From contig JAGRFQ010000055.1 in assembly GCA_020445945.1 (NCBI GenBank), positions 1 through 36,064 on the forward strand: a DNA stretch of 36,064 nucleotides, written 5' to 3'. The notes under the pieces were generated by a model that was given only the letters and a program-made list of their open reading frames with translations, searched no databases and was not told the origin of the DNA. A program made the position numbers and the translations under genes. This stretch comes from Rhodocyclaceae bacterium. GTDB taxonomy: Bacteria; Pseudomonadota; Gammaproteobacteria; Burkholderiales; Rhodocyclaceae. The first letter of the stretch is position 1. Each line of letters starts with the position of its first letter. This document shows positions 26,511-34,320 of this stretch, one piece after another.

Positions 26511-27149
26511 TCAGCGAAAATAATACGGGTGGGCCGCCTTGCGCGCCGCCTCGAAGGCGCGAATCTCGTCGGCGTGGCGCAAGGTCAGGCCGATGTCGTC
26601 CCAGCCATTGAGCAGGCATTCCTTGCGGAACGGGTCGACCTCGAAGGCGTGCGCCGTGCCATCGGGTTCGCACACCTGCTGGGCGGCGAGGTCGATCGAC
26701 AGGCGATAGCCCTCGGTGGCCAGACACGCGGCAAACAGCCGGTCGATGACTTCCGCCGGCAGGCAGATCGGCAGCACGCCGTTCTTGAAACAGTTATTGA
26801 AGAAGATGTCCGCAAAGCTGCTGCCGACCAGCGCGCGAAAGCCGTAGTCGTCGAGCGCCCAGGGCGCGTGCTCGCGCGAGCTGCCGCAGCCGAAGTTGTC
26901 GCGCGTGAGCAGAATCTGCGCACCCGCGTAACGCGGCTGGTTGAGCACGAAATCGGGGTTCAGCGGCCGGCCGGCATTGTCCTTGCCCGGCGCGCCCTGA
27001 TCGAGATAGCGCCACTCGTCGAACAGGTTGGGGCCGAAGCCGCTGCGCTGGATCGATTTGAGAAACTGCTTGGGGATGATCGCGTCGGTATCGACGTTGG
27101 CGCGGTCGAGCGGCGCCACCAGGCCGTCCAGTTGGGTAAATGCGCGCAT
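26511..27149 (-). CDS. leuD: 3-isopropylmalate dehydratase small subunit
   Basis: A 212-residue swivelling-domain subunit that works with LeuC to isomerise 2-isopropylmalate to 3-isopropylmalate. [30 protein letters not shown] is the typical start, and [16 protein letters not shown] is the substrate-recognition loop. [12 protein letters not shown] and the C-terminal DDIGLTLRH follow. Its ATG shares one base with the TAA of the entericidin gene (TAATG), so the two are translationally coupled. Confidence 0.98.
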   Translation of the reverse strand: MRAFTQLDGLVAPLDRANVDTDAIIPKQFLKSIQRSGFGPNLFDEWRYLDQGAPGKDNAGRPLNPDFVLNQPRYAGAQILLTRDNFGCGSSREHAPWALDDYGFRALVGSSFADIFFNNCFKNGVLPICLPAEVIDRLFAACLATEGYRLSIDLAAQQVCEPDGTAHAFEVDPFRKECLLNGWDDIGLTLRHADEIRAFEAARKAAHPYYFR

Positions 27150-27277
27150 TACTTCACTGCCCTCTGGATGGCTTCGCCACCCTTTTCAATATCCTTGCCC
27201 ACGCCATGCACGGTGTTGCAGGCCGACAGGCTCACCAGCGCCACGGCGGCAAGCACAAACGCGGTCCATCGATTCAT
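27149..27277 (-). CDS. Entericidin A/B family small lipoprotein
   Basis: A 42-residue lipoprotein (44 if the ATG at 27283 is used). A basic N-terminus and hydrophobic stretch ([14 protein letters not shown]) end in the lipobox LSAC; the mature peptide [19 protein letters not shown] carries the entericidin signature. In E. coli EcnA and EcnB form a toxin/antidote-like envelope lipoprotein pair linked to stationary-phase lysis; many other bacteria carry a single copy of unknown role. The ATG at 27277 has GGAG seven bases upstream, just after the leuC stop. The TAA overlaps the leuD ATG by one base. The placement inside leuCD gives it leu-operon expression. Confidence 0.9.
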   Translation of the reverse strand: MNRWTAFVLAAVALVSLSACNTVHGVGKDIEKGGEAIQRAVK

Positions 27278-27288
27278 GTTCATGCTCC

Positions 27289-28701
27289 TCAGTTGAGCTC
27301 GCCGACATCGGCAAAATGGCCCGCAATCGCGGCCGCGGCGGCCAGCGCCGGGCTGACCAGGTGGGTGCGACCGCCCGCGCCCTGGCGGCCTTCGAAGTTG
27401 CGGTTGGAAGTCGACGCGCAGCGCTCGCCCGGCTCCAGCCGGTCGGCGTTCATCGCCAGACACATCGAACAGCCCGGCTCGCGCCATTCGAAGCCGGCGG
27501 CCACAAAGACCTTGTCCAGCCCTTCGGCTTCGGCCTGACGCTTGACCAGCCCGGAACCCGGCACCACCAGCACCTGCTTGACCGAATCGGCCTTGTGGCG
27601 GCCCCTGGCCACCTCGGCGGCGACGCGCAGATCCTCGATGCGCGAGTTGGTGCACGAGCCGATGAACACCCGGTCGACCGCGATGCGCTTGATCGGCGTG
27701 CCGGCCGCCAGCCCCATGTAGGCCAGCGCGCGGCTCATCCCCTCGCGCTTGACCGGATCGCTCACCGCGGCGGGGTCGGGCACCGCGCCGTCGAGGTCGG
27801 TCACCATTTCCGGCGAGGTGCCCCAGGTGACTTGCGGGCGGATCGTCGCCGCGTCGATGTTCACCCCCTTGTCGAAACGCGCGCCGGGGTCCGAATGCAG
27901 GGTCCGCCAATACGCAACGGCCTGGTCCCATGCGGCGCCATCGGGGGCGTAGGGGCGGCCCTTGAGGTAGTTGATGGTGACCTCGTCCACCGCCACCATG
28001 CCCGCCCGCGCACCGGCCTCGATGGCCATGTTGCACAGGGTCATGCGCCCCTCCATCGACAGCCCGCGGATGGCGCTGCCGCCGAATTCGATCGCGTAAC
28101 CGGTGCCCCCCGCGGTGCCGATGTGGCCGATGATCGCCAGCGCCACATCCTTGGCCGACACCCCCGGCGCAAGCGTGCCATCGACCGAAATCAGCAGCGT
28201 TTTCGAGCGCTTTTGCAACAGGCACTGGGTGGCCAGCACGTGCTCGACCTCCGAGGTGCCGATGCCGTGCGCCAGACAGCCGAACGCGCCGTGCGTGGAG
28301 GTGTGCGAATCGCCGCACACCACGGTCATGCCTGGCAGCGTGGCGCCGTTCTCCGGCCCGATGACATGCACGATGCCCTGGCGCTCGTCCTTGAACGGGA
28401 AGTAGGCCAGTGCGCCCACGGCGCGGATGTTGGCATCGAGCGTTTCGACCTGCTGACGCGACACCGGGTCCTTGATCCCCTCGTCCCAGTGGTCGGTCGG
28501 CGTGTTGTGGTCGGCGGTGGCCACGATCGACCCGGTACGCCACGGCGTGCGGCCCGCGAGTTTCAGCCCTTCGAAGGCCTGCGGGCTGGTGACTTCGTGC
28601 ACCAGATGGCGGTCGATGTAAATCAGCGCCGTGCCGTCGGCCTCTTCGCGGACCACATGGCTGGACCAGAGCTTTTCGTAAAGGGTTTGCGCCTGCTGCA
28701 T
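27289..28701 (-). CDS. leuC: 3-isopropylmalate dehydratase large subunit
   Basis: A 470-residue aconitase-family subunit with a [4Fe-4S] cluster, pairing with LeuD in leucine synthesis. The cluster cysteines are visible in FIGSCTNSR and in GCSMCLAMN. Further motifs: [12 protein letters not shown] at the start, [33 protein letters not shown], and [19 protein letters not shown]. Tandem ATG codons at 28704 and 28701 follow GGAAG; the second is better spaced. An 84-base gap lies upstream with a -10-like TTTAAT on the minus strand (28736-28731) but no convincing -35, so the leu promoter is only suggested. No leucine-rich leader peptide is seen. Confidence 0.97.
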   Translation of the reverse strand: MQQAQTLYEKLWSSHVVREEADGTALIYIDRHLVHEVTSPQAFEGLKLAGRTPWRTGSIVATADHNTPTDHWDEGIKDPVSRQQVETLDANIRAVGALAYFPFKDERQGIVHVIGPENGATLPGMTVVCGDSHTSTHGAFGCLAHGIGTSEVEHVLATQCLLQKRSKTLLISVDGTLAPGVSAKDVALAIIGHIGTAGGTGYAIEFGGSAIRGLSMEGRMTLCNMAIEAGARAGMVAVDEVTINYLKGRPYAPDGAAWDQAVAYWRTLHSDPGARFDKGVNIDAATIRPQVTWGTSPEMVTDLDGAVPDPAAVSDPVKREGMSRALAYMGLAAGTPIKRIAVDRVFIGSCTNSRIEDLRVAAEVARGRHKADSVKQVLVVPGSGLVKRQAEAEGLDKVFVAAGFEWREPGCSMCLAMNADRLEPGERCASTSNRNFEGRQGAGGRTHLVSPALAAAAAIAGHFADVGELN

Positions 28702-28785
28702 CATCTCTTCCAACAACGGGGGAACCCTTGATTAAACCACAGCCCTTTCATGCTGAATAGACGGCCTTGCTGCGTCGCCACAACC

Positions 28786-29607
28786 TCAACGACGCCGGCG
28801 ATTCGCCTGGTATATCGGCATCACCCGCGCCGCGTCACGGGCCAGATCCTGCTGCCGGGTGGTGTGCGACGGGTGGGTCGACAACCACTCGGGCGGCGCC
28901 CCCTTGCTCTGCGCGGCCATCTTCTGCCACAGCCCCACCGCGGCGCGCGGATCGTAGCCCGCCCGGGCGGCCAGCTCCACGCCCATGCTGTCGGCTTCGG
29001 TCTCGTGCAGGCGCGAGTTGGGCAACTGGAAGCTCACCTTGGCCACGGTACCCATCAGATCGGCGCCCGCCTGACCGGTGCCCAGCGCGGCGCTGATCAC
29101 CGACACGCCGAGGTTGGTCATCATCGCCTGCGACACCCGCTCGCGCGCGTGTTCGCGCAGCGCATGGGCGATCTCGTGGCCCATCACCGCGGCGATCTCA
29201 TCGTCGCTCAGTCTGAGGCGCGTGATCAGCCCGGTGTAGAACGCGATCTTGCCGCCGGCCATGCACCATGCGTTGAGCTCGTCGGAGGTAATCACGTTCA
29301 CCTCCCAGTCCCACCCCGGCGCATCCGCCCGAAACGCGCCGGTCTGCGGAATCAGCCGGCCGGCGATGCCGCGCACCCGCGACACCAGCCGCGCATCGGT
29401 GTTGAGTACGCCCTTGTTGCGCGCATCGAGCAACACCTGGCTGTACTGCTTGGCCGAGGCCTGTTCAACTTCCGCGGCCGACACCATCATCGCCTGGCCG
29501 CGCGACACGCCCACCGCACCACTGCCGGTGGTCTGCACGTTCTGGCAGCCAACCACCGTTACCGCCGCGGCAAGCAGCGCCCACTTACGCATCCAATGTC
29601 TCTTCAT
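28786..29607 (-). CDS. M48 family zinc metallopeptidase, lipoprotein (LoiP/YcaL-like)
   Basis: A 273-residue exported lipoprotein: the hydrophobic stretch ends in TVVGC with Cys21 as lipid-modified residue. The peptidase domain has the zinc motif HEIAH (144-148) and the downstream third-ligand region ETEADSMGVELAARAGYDP. The substrate-strand stretch NAWCMAGGKIAFYTGLI precedes the active site. THPSHTTRQQDL is the usual M48 C-terminal motif. M48 lipoproteins of this kind (E. coli LoiP, YcaL; related to BepA) act in outer-membrane protein quality control. The ATG at 29607 follows GGAGGGCGG and overlaps the MFS gene by 23 bases, so it is probably co-transcribed with it. Confidence 0.93.
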   Translation of the reverse strand: MKRHWMRKWALLAAAVTVVGCQNVQTTGSGAVGVSRGQAMMVSAAEVEQASAKQYSQVLLDARNKGVLNTDARLVSRVRGIAGRLIPQTGAFRADAPGWDWEVNVITSDELNAWCMAGGKIAFYTGLITRLRLSDDEIAAVMGHEIAHALREHARERVSQAMMTNLGVSVISAALGTGQAGADLMGTVAKVSFQLPNSRLHETEADSMGVELAARAGYDPRAAVGLWQKMAAQSKGAPPEWLSTHPSHTTRQQDLARDAARVMPIYQANRRRR

Positions 29608-30754
29608 TCCGCCCTCCATTTGGCGATGCCGGCCATCCGCGCCACACCACCCACAAACCCATCAACGCAAACAGGCTGGCGATGGTGTACGTCCACGCCG
29701 GGCCGATTGCGTCCCAAGTGTAACCGCTGAGCAAGCCACCGAGCATGCCACCGGCGCCAAAGCTGATGCTGCCGTAGAGCGCCTGCCCGCGCGCCTGCAG
29801 CCGCCCCGGAAACCAGCGGTTGATGGCCCCGATCGAGGCCGCATGATAGGCGCCGAAGGTTGCCCCGTGCAGCATCTGGGCCACTGCCAGCACCGCGATC
29901 GAAGCCACCCCCCAGCCGATCATCAGGAAACGCGCCACCGCGCAGGCATAGGCCACAAGCAGGATCAGGCGCAGCGAGAATCGCGCGGTAAGCCGCGGCA
30001 TGAGCATGAAGACCCCGATCTCGGCCACGACCCCGAGGGTCCACATCCAGCCCACCAGCGCCTTGCTGTAACCGGCGTCGACCAGAAAAATCGAATAGAA
30101 GACGTACAGCGCGCCGTGCGCGGCCGACATGAAAAAGCAGCCGCCCAGCAAGGCGCGCACCTCGGCCCGCGCGAGCACCGCCCGCAGACCGGGGGTGCCG
30201 TGATGGTGCGGCGGCGTCGGTGCCTCGGGCACGCTCAGCGAGAACACGAAAATGCCGCCCAGCAGCATCGCCGTCATCCACAGCTGACTGTCGACCGGCA
30301 GCCACGTGAGCGCATGGCCGATGCCGAGCACTGCGACAATGAAACCGACCGAGCCCCACAGCCGGATGCTGCCATAGCGGCTGGTCTGGCCGGCCAGATG
30401 CCCGAAGGTGAGGCTCTCGACCAGCGGCAGCGCGGCGCTCCAGAAGAAGGCCATCACCGCCATCGCGGCAAAGATGCCGCCGAAGCTGGTGGTCTGGAAG
30501 AAGGCCGCAAACCCGGCCAGTGAGGCCGCTGCCGAAATCCGCACAATCGGCATGCGCACACCGATCCGGTCCGCCAGCATGCCCCACAGGTTGGGCGCCA
30601 CCACCCGCATCACCTGCATCAGCGACATCAGGATGGCAATGTCGGCGGCTGAAAACGCGAGCGACTGCAGATACAGCGTGAAGTACGGCGAGAAGGCGCC
30701 AATGAACGCGAAGTAGAAGAAGTAGTAGCCCGACAGGCGCCAATACGGAAGCAT
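29585..30754 (-). CDS. MFS transporter, HcaT/LacY-like (MFS_1_like)
   Basis: About 389 residues with roughly twelve membrane helices. The start YWRLSGYYFFYFAFIGAFSPYF and the helix 2-3 loop NLWGMLADRIGVRMPIVR resemble the HcaT/YfbS-type nucleoside- and oligosaccharide-symporter-like branch of the major facilitator superfamily. A second DRIG-like half follows the central loop after helix 6 (PEAPTPPHHHG). The substrate is not deducible; HcaT is associated with phenylpropionate in E. coli. The start at 30754 is preferred because earlier codons of the open frame run into the terminator of the upstream gene (30801-30821) and extend beyond the family N-terminus; an ATG at 30763 is possible. A TACAAT stands just upstream, so the leader may be very short. 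Confidence 0.85.
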   Translation of the reverse strand: MLPYWRLSGYYFFYFAFIGAFSPYFTLYLQSLAFSAADIAILMSLMQVMRVVAPNLWGMLADRIGVRMPIVRISAAASLAGFAAFFQTTSFGGIFAAMAVMAFFWSAALPLVESLTFGHLAGQTSRYGSIRLWGSVGFIVAVLGIGHALTWLPVDSQLWMTAMLLGGIFVFSLSVPEAPTPPHHHGTPGLRAVLARAEVRALLGGCFFMSAAHGALYVFYSIFLVDAGYSKALVGWMWTLGVVAEIGVFMLMPRLTARFSLRLILLVAYACAVARFLMIGWGVASIAVLAVAQMLHGATFGAYHAASIGAINRWFPGRLQARGQALYGSISFGAGGMLGGLLSGYTWDAIGPAWTYTIASLFALMGLWVVWRGWPASPNGGRNEETLDA

Positions 30755-30800
30755 GGCCGGCATTGTAGCGGCGACCCGCCACGGGCTGCGCGCGGGCATC

Positions 30801-30821
30801 AAAAAAGCGCCCGCAGGCGCT
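30801..30821 (-). terminator. Intrinsic terminator of the DUF465 gene
   Basis: On the minus strand AGCGCC pairs with GGCGCT around a four-base loop, followed by six T residues (the last of the stem included). It lies 22 bases after the DUF465 stop and upstream of the MFS start, so it separates the two transcripts. Confidence 0.75.
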
Positions 30822-30842
30822 TCGGATCGGGCGCACCGCCAC

Positions 30843-31091
30843 TCAGGCCGGCTTGAAGTTCTGCAGCATGTCGAACAGCGCGTCCTTGAGCTTCAGGCGT
30901 TCTTTCTTGAGGTCTTCGAGCTCCGGACCGGTCGCCAGCTCGGCCTGCACTTCAATGCGCACCACATGACGATTGACTTCGTGGTAGCGATCGAACAGCC
31001 GCTGGAAATGGCCGTCGGACACCTTCAAGGCGTGAATCCGGTCGTGGTATTCGGGAAATTCGTTATGCAGATCGTGGGCTTGCAATTCCAT
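30843..31091 (-). CDS. YdcH/DUF465 family small protein
   Basis: An 82-residue, highly charged, predicted helical and coiled-coil protein. MELQAHDLHNEFPEYHDRIHALK at the N-terminus and FDRYHEVNRHVVRIE are the DUF465 (YdcH) pattern; the C-terminal part (LEDLKKERLKLKDALF) is a second helix. The family function is unknown. The ATG at 31091 has GGAGG upstream; the 21 extra residues of the longer frame lack family similarity. It is monocistronic: its own intrinsic terminator follows and 75 bases separate it from aroC. Confidence 0.9.
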   Translation of the reverse strand: MELQAHDLHNEFPEYHDRIHALKVSDGHFQRLFDRYHEVNRHVVRIEVQAELATGPELEDLKKERLKLKDALFDMLQNFKPA

Positions 31092-31166
31092 TCTTGCCTC
31101 CGTTTGAAACCGTCTTGTGCTTGCATTCAGCCTACGCCGCGCCCCACCCGCCACGGTTGATTCACA

Positions 31167-32321
31167 TCAAGCCTTGTCCCCCCGCGCACGCGGCGACGGC
31201 ACCGGCTGATCGCCGTCCGGCGCAAGCCCCGCGATCTGCGGCGTGGCACAGTGCACGTCGGCATTCTGCGCGCGCTGGCGCAGGGCGTGGTCCATCAGCA
31301 CGATGGCCAGCATGGCCTCGGCAATCGGCGTGGCACGAATCCCCACGCAGGGGTCGTGCCGCCCCTGGGTGTTGACGATTACCGGCTCGCCGGCGCGGTT
31401 GATCGAGCGCCGGTCCAGCCGGATGCTGGAGGTCGGCTTGATGGCCATGCTCACCAGCACGTCCTGCCCGGTCGAAATGCCGCCCAGCACGCCCCCCGCG
31501 TGATTGCTCAGAAAGCCCTCCGGCGTCATCTCGTCGGAGTGCTCGGTGCCGTGCTGGGCAACGCAGTTGAAGCCCGCGCCGATCTCGACCGCCTTGACCG
31601 CGTTGATGTTCATCATCGCGTAGGCGATGTCGGCGTCGAGACGGTCGTACACCGGCTCACCCCAGCCGACCGGCACACCGGTGGCGACCACGTTGATGCG
31701 CGCGCCGATCGAATCGCCGGACTTGCGCAACTCGTCCATGTAGGCTTCGAGCTCGGGGAGCATGGCCAGGTTGGGCGCAAAGAAGGCATTGCCCGGCTGG
31801 TCAATGTCGGCCCACGCCTTGAACGGAATCTCGATCGGCCCGAGCTGGGCCATGTAGCCGCGGATGACGATGCCGAAGCGGGTGTTGAGCCACTTGCGCG
31901 CAATCGCCCCGGCCGCCACCCGCACCGCGGTTTCGCGTGCAGACGAACGGCCGCCGCCGCGGTAATCGCGCACCCCGTACTTGTGCAGATAGGCGTAGTC
32001 GGCGTGGCCCGGGCGGAAGGTGTCGGCGATGTTCGAATAGTCCTTGCTGCGCTGGTCCTGGTTGCGGATCAGCAGCGCAATCGGCGTGCCGGTGGTCACC
32101 CCCTCGAACACGCCGGAGAGGATCTCGACCGTATCGGGCTCGCGCCGCTGGGTCACATGGCGCGAGGTGCCGGGCTTGCGCAGATCGAGCTCGGCCTGGA
32201 TTTCGGCCTCGGTGATCGGCAGGCCCGGCGGGCAGCCATCGACCACGCAGCCGATTGCCGGGCCATGGGATTCGCCGAAAGACGACACACAGAAGAGCTT
32301 GCCGAGGGAGTTGCCGGACAT
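31167..32321 (-). CDS. aroC: Chorismate synthase
   Basis: A 384-residue enzyme that makes chorismate from EPSP using reduced FMN, the last step of the shikimate pathway. Signatures in order: [18 protein letters not shown] at the N-terminus, [30 protein letters not shown], and the C-terminal [19 protein letters not shown]. It is about 20 residues longer than the E. coli enzyme, with a Pro-rich, basic C-terminal tail ([12 protein letters not shown]) of no known role. Chorismate feeds the trp genes elsewhere in this window. It stands between the DUF465 gene and the repressor, all on the minus strand. Confidence 0.98.
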   Translation of the reverse strand: MSGNSLGKLFCVSSFGESHGPAIGCVVDGCPPGLPITEAEIQAELDLRKPGTSRHVTQRREPDTVEILSGVFEGVTTGTPIALLIRNQDQRSKDYSNIADTFRPGHADYAYLHKYGVRDYRGGGRSSARETAVRVAAGAIARKWLNTRFGIVIRGYMAQLGPIEIPFKAWADIDQPGNAFFAPNLAMLPELEAYMDELRKSGDSIGARINVVATGVPVGWGEPVYDRLDADIAYAMMNINAVKAVEIGAGFNCVAQHGTEHSDEMTPEGFLSNHAGGVLGGISTGQDVLVSMAIKPTSSIRLDRRSINRAGEPVIVNTQGRHDPCVGIRATPIAEAMLAIVLMDHALRQRAQNADVHCATPQIAGLAPDGDQPVPSPRARGDKA

Positions 32322-32351
32322 GGAGTCAACCGCAGGCTGGGAAAGCGTGTG

Positions 32352-32360
32352 AGTTTATCA
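32352..32360 (-). promoter_or_regulatory. Possible extended -10 promoter of aroC
   Basis: On the minus strand TGATAAACT forms an extended -10-like element (TGn plus TAAACT) about 30 bases before the aroC ATG at 32321. No -35 element with correct spacing is seen. Low support, but it is the only AT-rich spot in the 76-base gap. Confidence 0.25.
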
Positions 32361-32397
32361 AATGGCGGCCGCCACCGCCCGTTGCGCAAGGCCGCCG

Positions 32398-33018
32398 TCA
32401 GCGGAACCGGCCGCCTTTGAGACCATGCAGAAAGCTGTCGATCATGCTCCCCGCAAGGTCCAGCGAATACACGCCCGGCTGCAGGCACCAGCCCGAAATC
32501 AGCCCGTCGATCATCGCCGACAGCGCCAGCGCCGCGCGATGCGGGTCCACCCCGGCCGGCAGGTCGCCGCGCGCGCGCGCCACGCCGAGCGCCTGCTCCT
32601 GACGCAGCAGGTGGCGGTCGCAGCACTCCAGGCACTGATCCACCACCGCCACCATCTCGTCCACGTATTCGCTCTTGTGCATCGCAATCGCAAACACACG
32701 GATGTAACGCGGATCGGCGTCAATACGCGCAATGACGCCCAGAATGCGCGCCCGCAACTCGCCCAGCGGATCCTCGCTGGTGCTGTAGTCGACTTCGGAG
32801 ATCGCTTCGAGCGGATCGATGGCGCGGCGCATCATGGCGTCGAACACCTCGCCCTTGTTGGCGAAATGCCAGTAGATGGCGCCGCGCGTCACGCCGGCCT
32901 CGCGCGCAATGTCGGCCAGCGTCGTGCGCGCGACGCCCTTGTCGTAGAACACCGTCTCCGCCGCATCGAGAATGCCGTGCCGCGTCTCCAGCGCCTCTTC
33001 CTTTGTCTTTCTGACCAT
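32398..33018 (-). CDS. acrR: TetR-family repressor of the divergent efflux operon (AcrR-like)
   Basis: A 206-residue regulator. The N-terminal TetR helix-turn-helix is complete (about 10-56: VRKTKEEALETRHGILDAA, then TTLADIAREAGVTRGAIYWHF). The C-terminal ligand domain is AcrR-like (FAIAMHKSEYVDEMVAVV). AcrR proteins bind drugs, dyes or bile-type compounds and then release the promoter of acrAB. The gene is divergent from acrA with 127 bases between the starts, and the shared gap holds an AcrR-type operator. The ATG at 33018 is preferred over a start 57 bases upstream since MVRKTKEEA matches the family N-terminus. Confidence 0.93.
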   Translation of the reverse strand: MVRKTKEEALETRHGILDAAETVFYDKGVARTTLADIAREAGVTRGAIYWHFANKGEVFDAMMRRAIDPLEAISEVDYSTSEDPLGELRARILGVIARIDADPRYIRVFAIAMHKSEYVDEMVAVVDQCLECCDRHLLRQEQALGVARARGDLPAGVDPHRAALALSAMIDGLISGWCLQPGVYSLDLAGSMIDSFLHGLKGGRFR

Positions 33019-33085
33019 CTGCGATTCACACCGTGCTGACAGATTCTGACGAGAATTGAAGCACACAAAGTGCACCTTGTCACTT

Positions 33086-33109
33086 TACATACATGCGCGA
33101 ATGTTTTTA
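33086..33109. promoter_or_regulatory. AcrR-type operator between acrR and acrA
   Basis: TACATACAT, a GCGCG centre and AATGTTTTTA form a 24-base imperfect dyad. It matches the E. coli AcrR operator as I recall it (TACATACATT and AATGTATGTA half-sites) in 9 of 10 left and 8 of 10 right positions. It lies 37 bases before the acrA ATG and 68 before acrR, where it could repress both. A TTGTCA (33077-33082) or TTTACA (33084-33089) beside it could be the acrA -35. Confidence 0.65.
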
Positions 33110-33145
33110 AAATCACCCCACATCAAAAACAGCAAGGACGCCCCC

Positions 33146-34318
33146 ATGCCCGCCCCCCAACCCACCCCGCTGGCGGCCATGTCGTACCGCGTACTGGCGC
33201 TGGCCGCAGCAGCGATCCTGCTCAACGGCTGCGGCAGTGACGCGCCGGCCAACCCAAACGGCGCACCCCCGCCCGCGCCGGTCAGCACGCTCATCGCCAC
33301 GCCGGCCGACATCGCCGTCAGCTTCAGCTATCCGGCACGCCTCTACGGCGCCCGCGAGGTCGAGATCCGCCCGCGCGTGAGTGGCATCCTGCTCAAGCGC
33401 AACTACGTTGAGGGCACGGCCGTGCAGGCGGGCGAGTCGCTGTTCCAGATCGACCCCGTGCCATTCGAAACCGCCCTCGCCCGCGCCGAAGCCGACCTCG
33501 CCGCCGCCCGGGCGCGACTCGACCAGACGCGCCGCGAAGCCGCCCGCCTCAAACCGCTGGTCGCGGTCAAGGCCGCGCCGCAGCGCGACTACGACGACGC
33601 CGTCTCGGCGCAGGCCATCGCCAACGCCGACCTGCTCGCCGCCCGCGCCAGCGCCCGTCAGGCGCGCCTGAACCTGGGTTACACCAAAGTCGCCTCGCCG
33701 ATCAGCGGCATCAGCGCGCGCGCCCAGCAGCCCGAAGGCAGCCTGCTGGCCGGCCCGGAAAGCCTGCTCACGGTGGTGACGCAAACCGATCCGCTGCAGG
33801 TGCGCTTCGGCCTGCCCGACACCGACCGCGCGCGCATCGAAGGCGAGCTCGCCCGCGGCGCACTCAAATTCACCCACGGCAACACGTTCAGCGTCGCCCT
33901 GTCGCGCCGCGACGGCAGCCGGCTCGACGCCACCGCCACGCTGAGCTTCACCGACGTGCGCATCGACCCGCGCACCGGCAGCAGCGAAGCGCAGGCCGAG
34001 CTGCCCAACCCGGCGCAGCGGCTGCATCCCGGCGAATTCGTGCGCGTGCATCTCGAAGGCGTGGTGCGTCCCAACGCCATCGCCGTGCCGCAGCGCGCGG
34101 TGCTCGAAGGCCCGCAAGGGCGCTTCGTCTATCTGGCGGTCGACGGCAAGGCCGCGCAGCGTCCGGTGACGCCGATGGAATGGGTCGGCGACACGGTGAT
34201 CGTCGACGGCCTCGCCGCGGGCGATGAAGTCATCGTCGACGGCGTGCTCAAGATCGGGCCGGGCGCGCCGGTGGCCGCCACCCCGCCCGCCGACGGCGCG
34301 GCCAAGCCGGGAGCCTGA
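33146..34318 (+). CDS. acrA: RND efflux periplasmic adaptor lipoprotein (AcrA-like)
   Basis: A 390-residue membrane-fusion protein that bridges the AcrB-type pump and an outer-membrane channel. A signal sequence ends in the lipobox LLNGC, with Cys29 as lipidated residue. The beta-barrel, lipoyl and coiled-coil hairpin domains follow: EIRPRVSGILLKRNYVEGTAV, the hairpin helices (ALARAEADLAAARARLDQTR), LGYTKVASPISG, then LLTVVTQTDPLQVRFGLPD and the C-terminal barrel (GEFVRVHLEG). AGGA lies seven bases before the ATG at 33146; an ATG at 33179 would also keep the lipobox. acrB starts two bases after its stop. Confidence 0.96.
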   Translation: MPAPQPTPLAAMSYRVLALAAAAILLNGCGSDAPANPNGAPPPAPVSTLIATPADIAVSFSYPARLYGAREVEIRPRVSGILLKRNYVEGTAVQAGESLFQIDPVPFETALARAEADLAAARARLDQTRREAARLKPLVAVKAAPQRDYDDAVSAQAIANADLLAARASARQARLNLGYTKVASPISGISARAQQPEGSLLAGPESLLTVVTQTDPLQVRFGLPDTDRARIEGELARGALKFTHGNTFSVALSRRDGSRLDATATLSFTDVRIDPRTGSSEAQAELPNPAQRLHPGEFVRVHLEGVVRPNAIAVPQRAVLEGPQGRFVYLAVDGKAAQRPVTPMEWVGDTVIVDGLAAGDEVIVDGVLKIGPGAPVAATPPADGAAKPGA

Positions 34319-34320
34319 GC

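Noticed and set aside
28702-28770. A 16-codon upstream frame (starting ATG AAA GGG CTG) whose TGA overlaps the leuC ATGATG, considered as a leu leader peptide
   Set aside because: It has only one leucine codon, no ribosome site, and would be split by the candidate -10 at 28731-28736.
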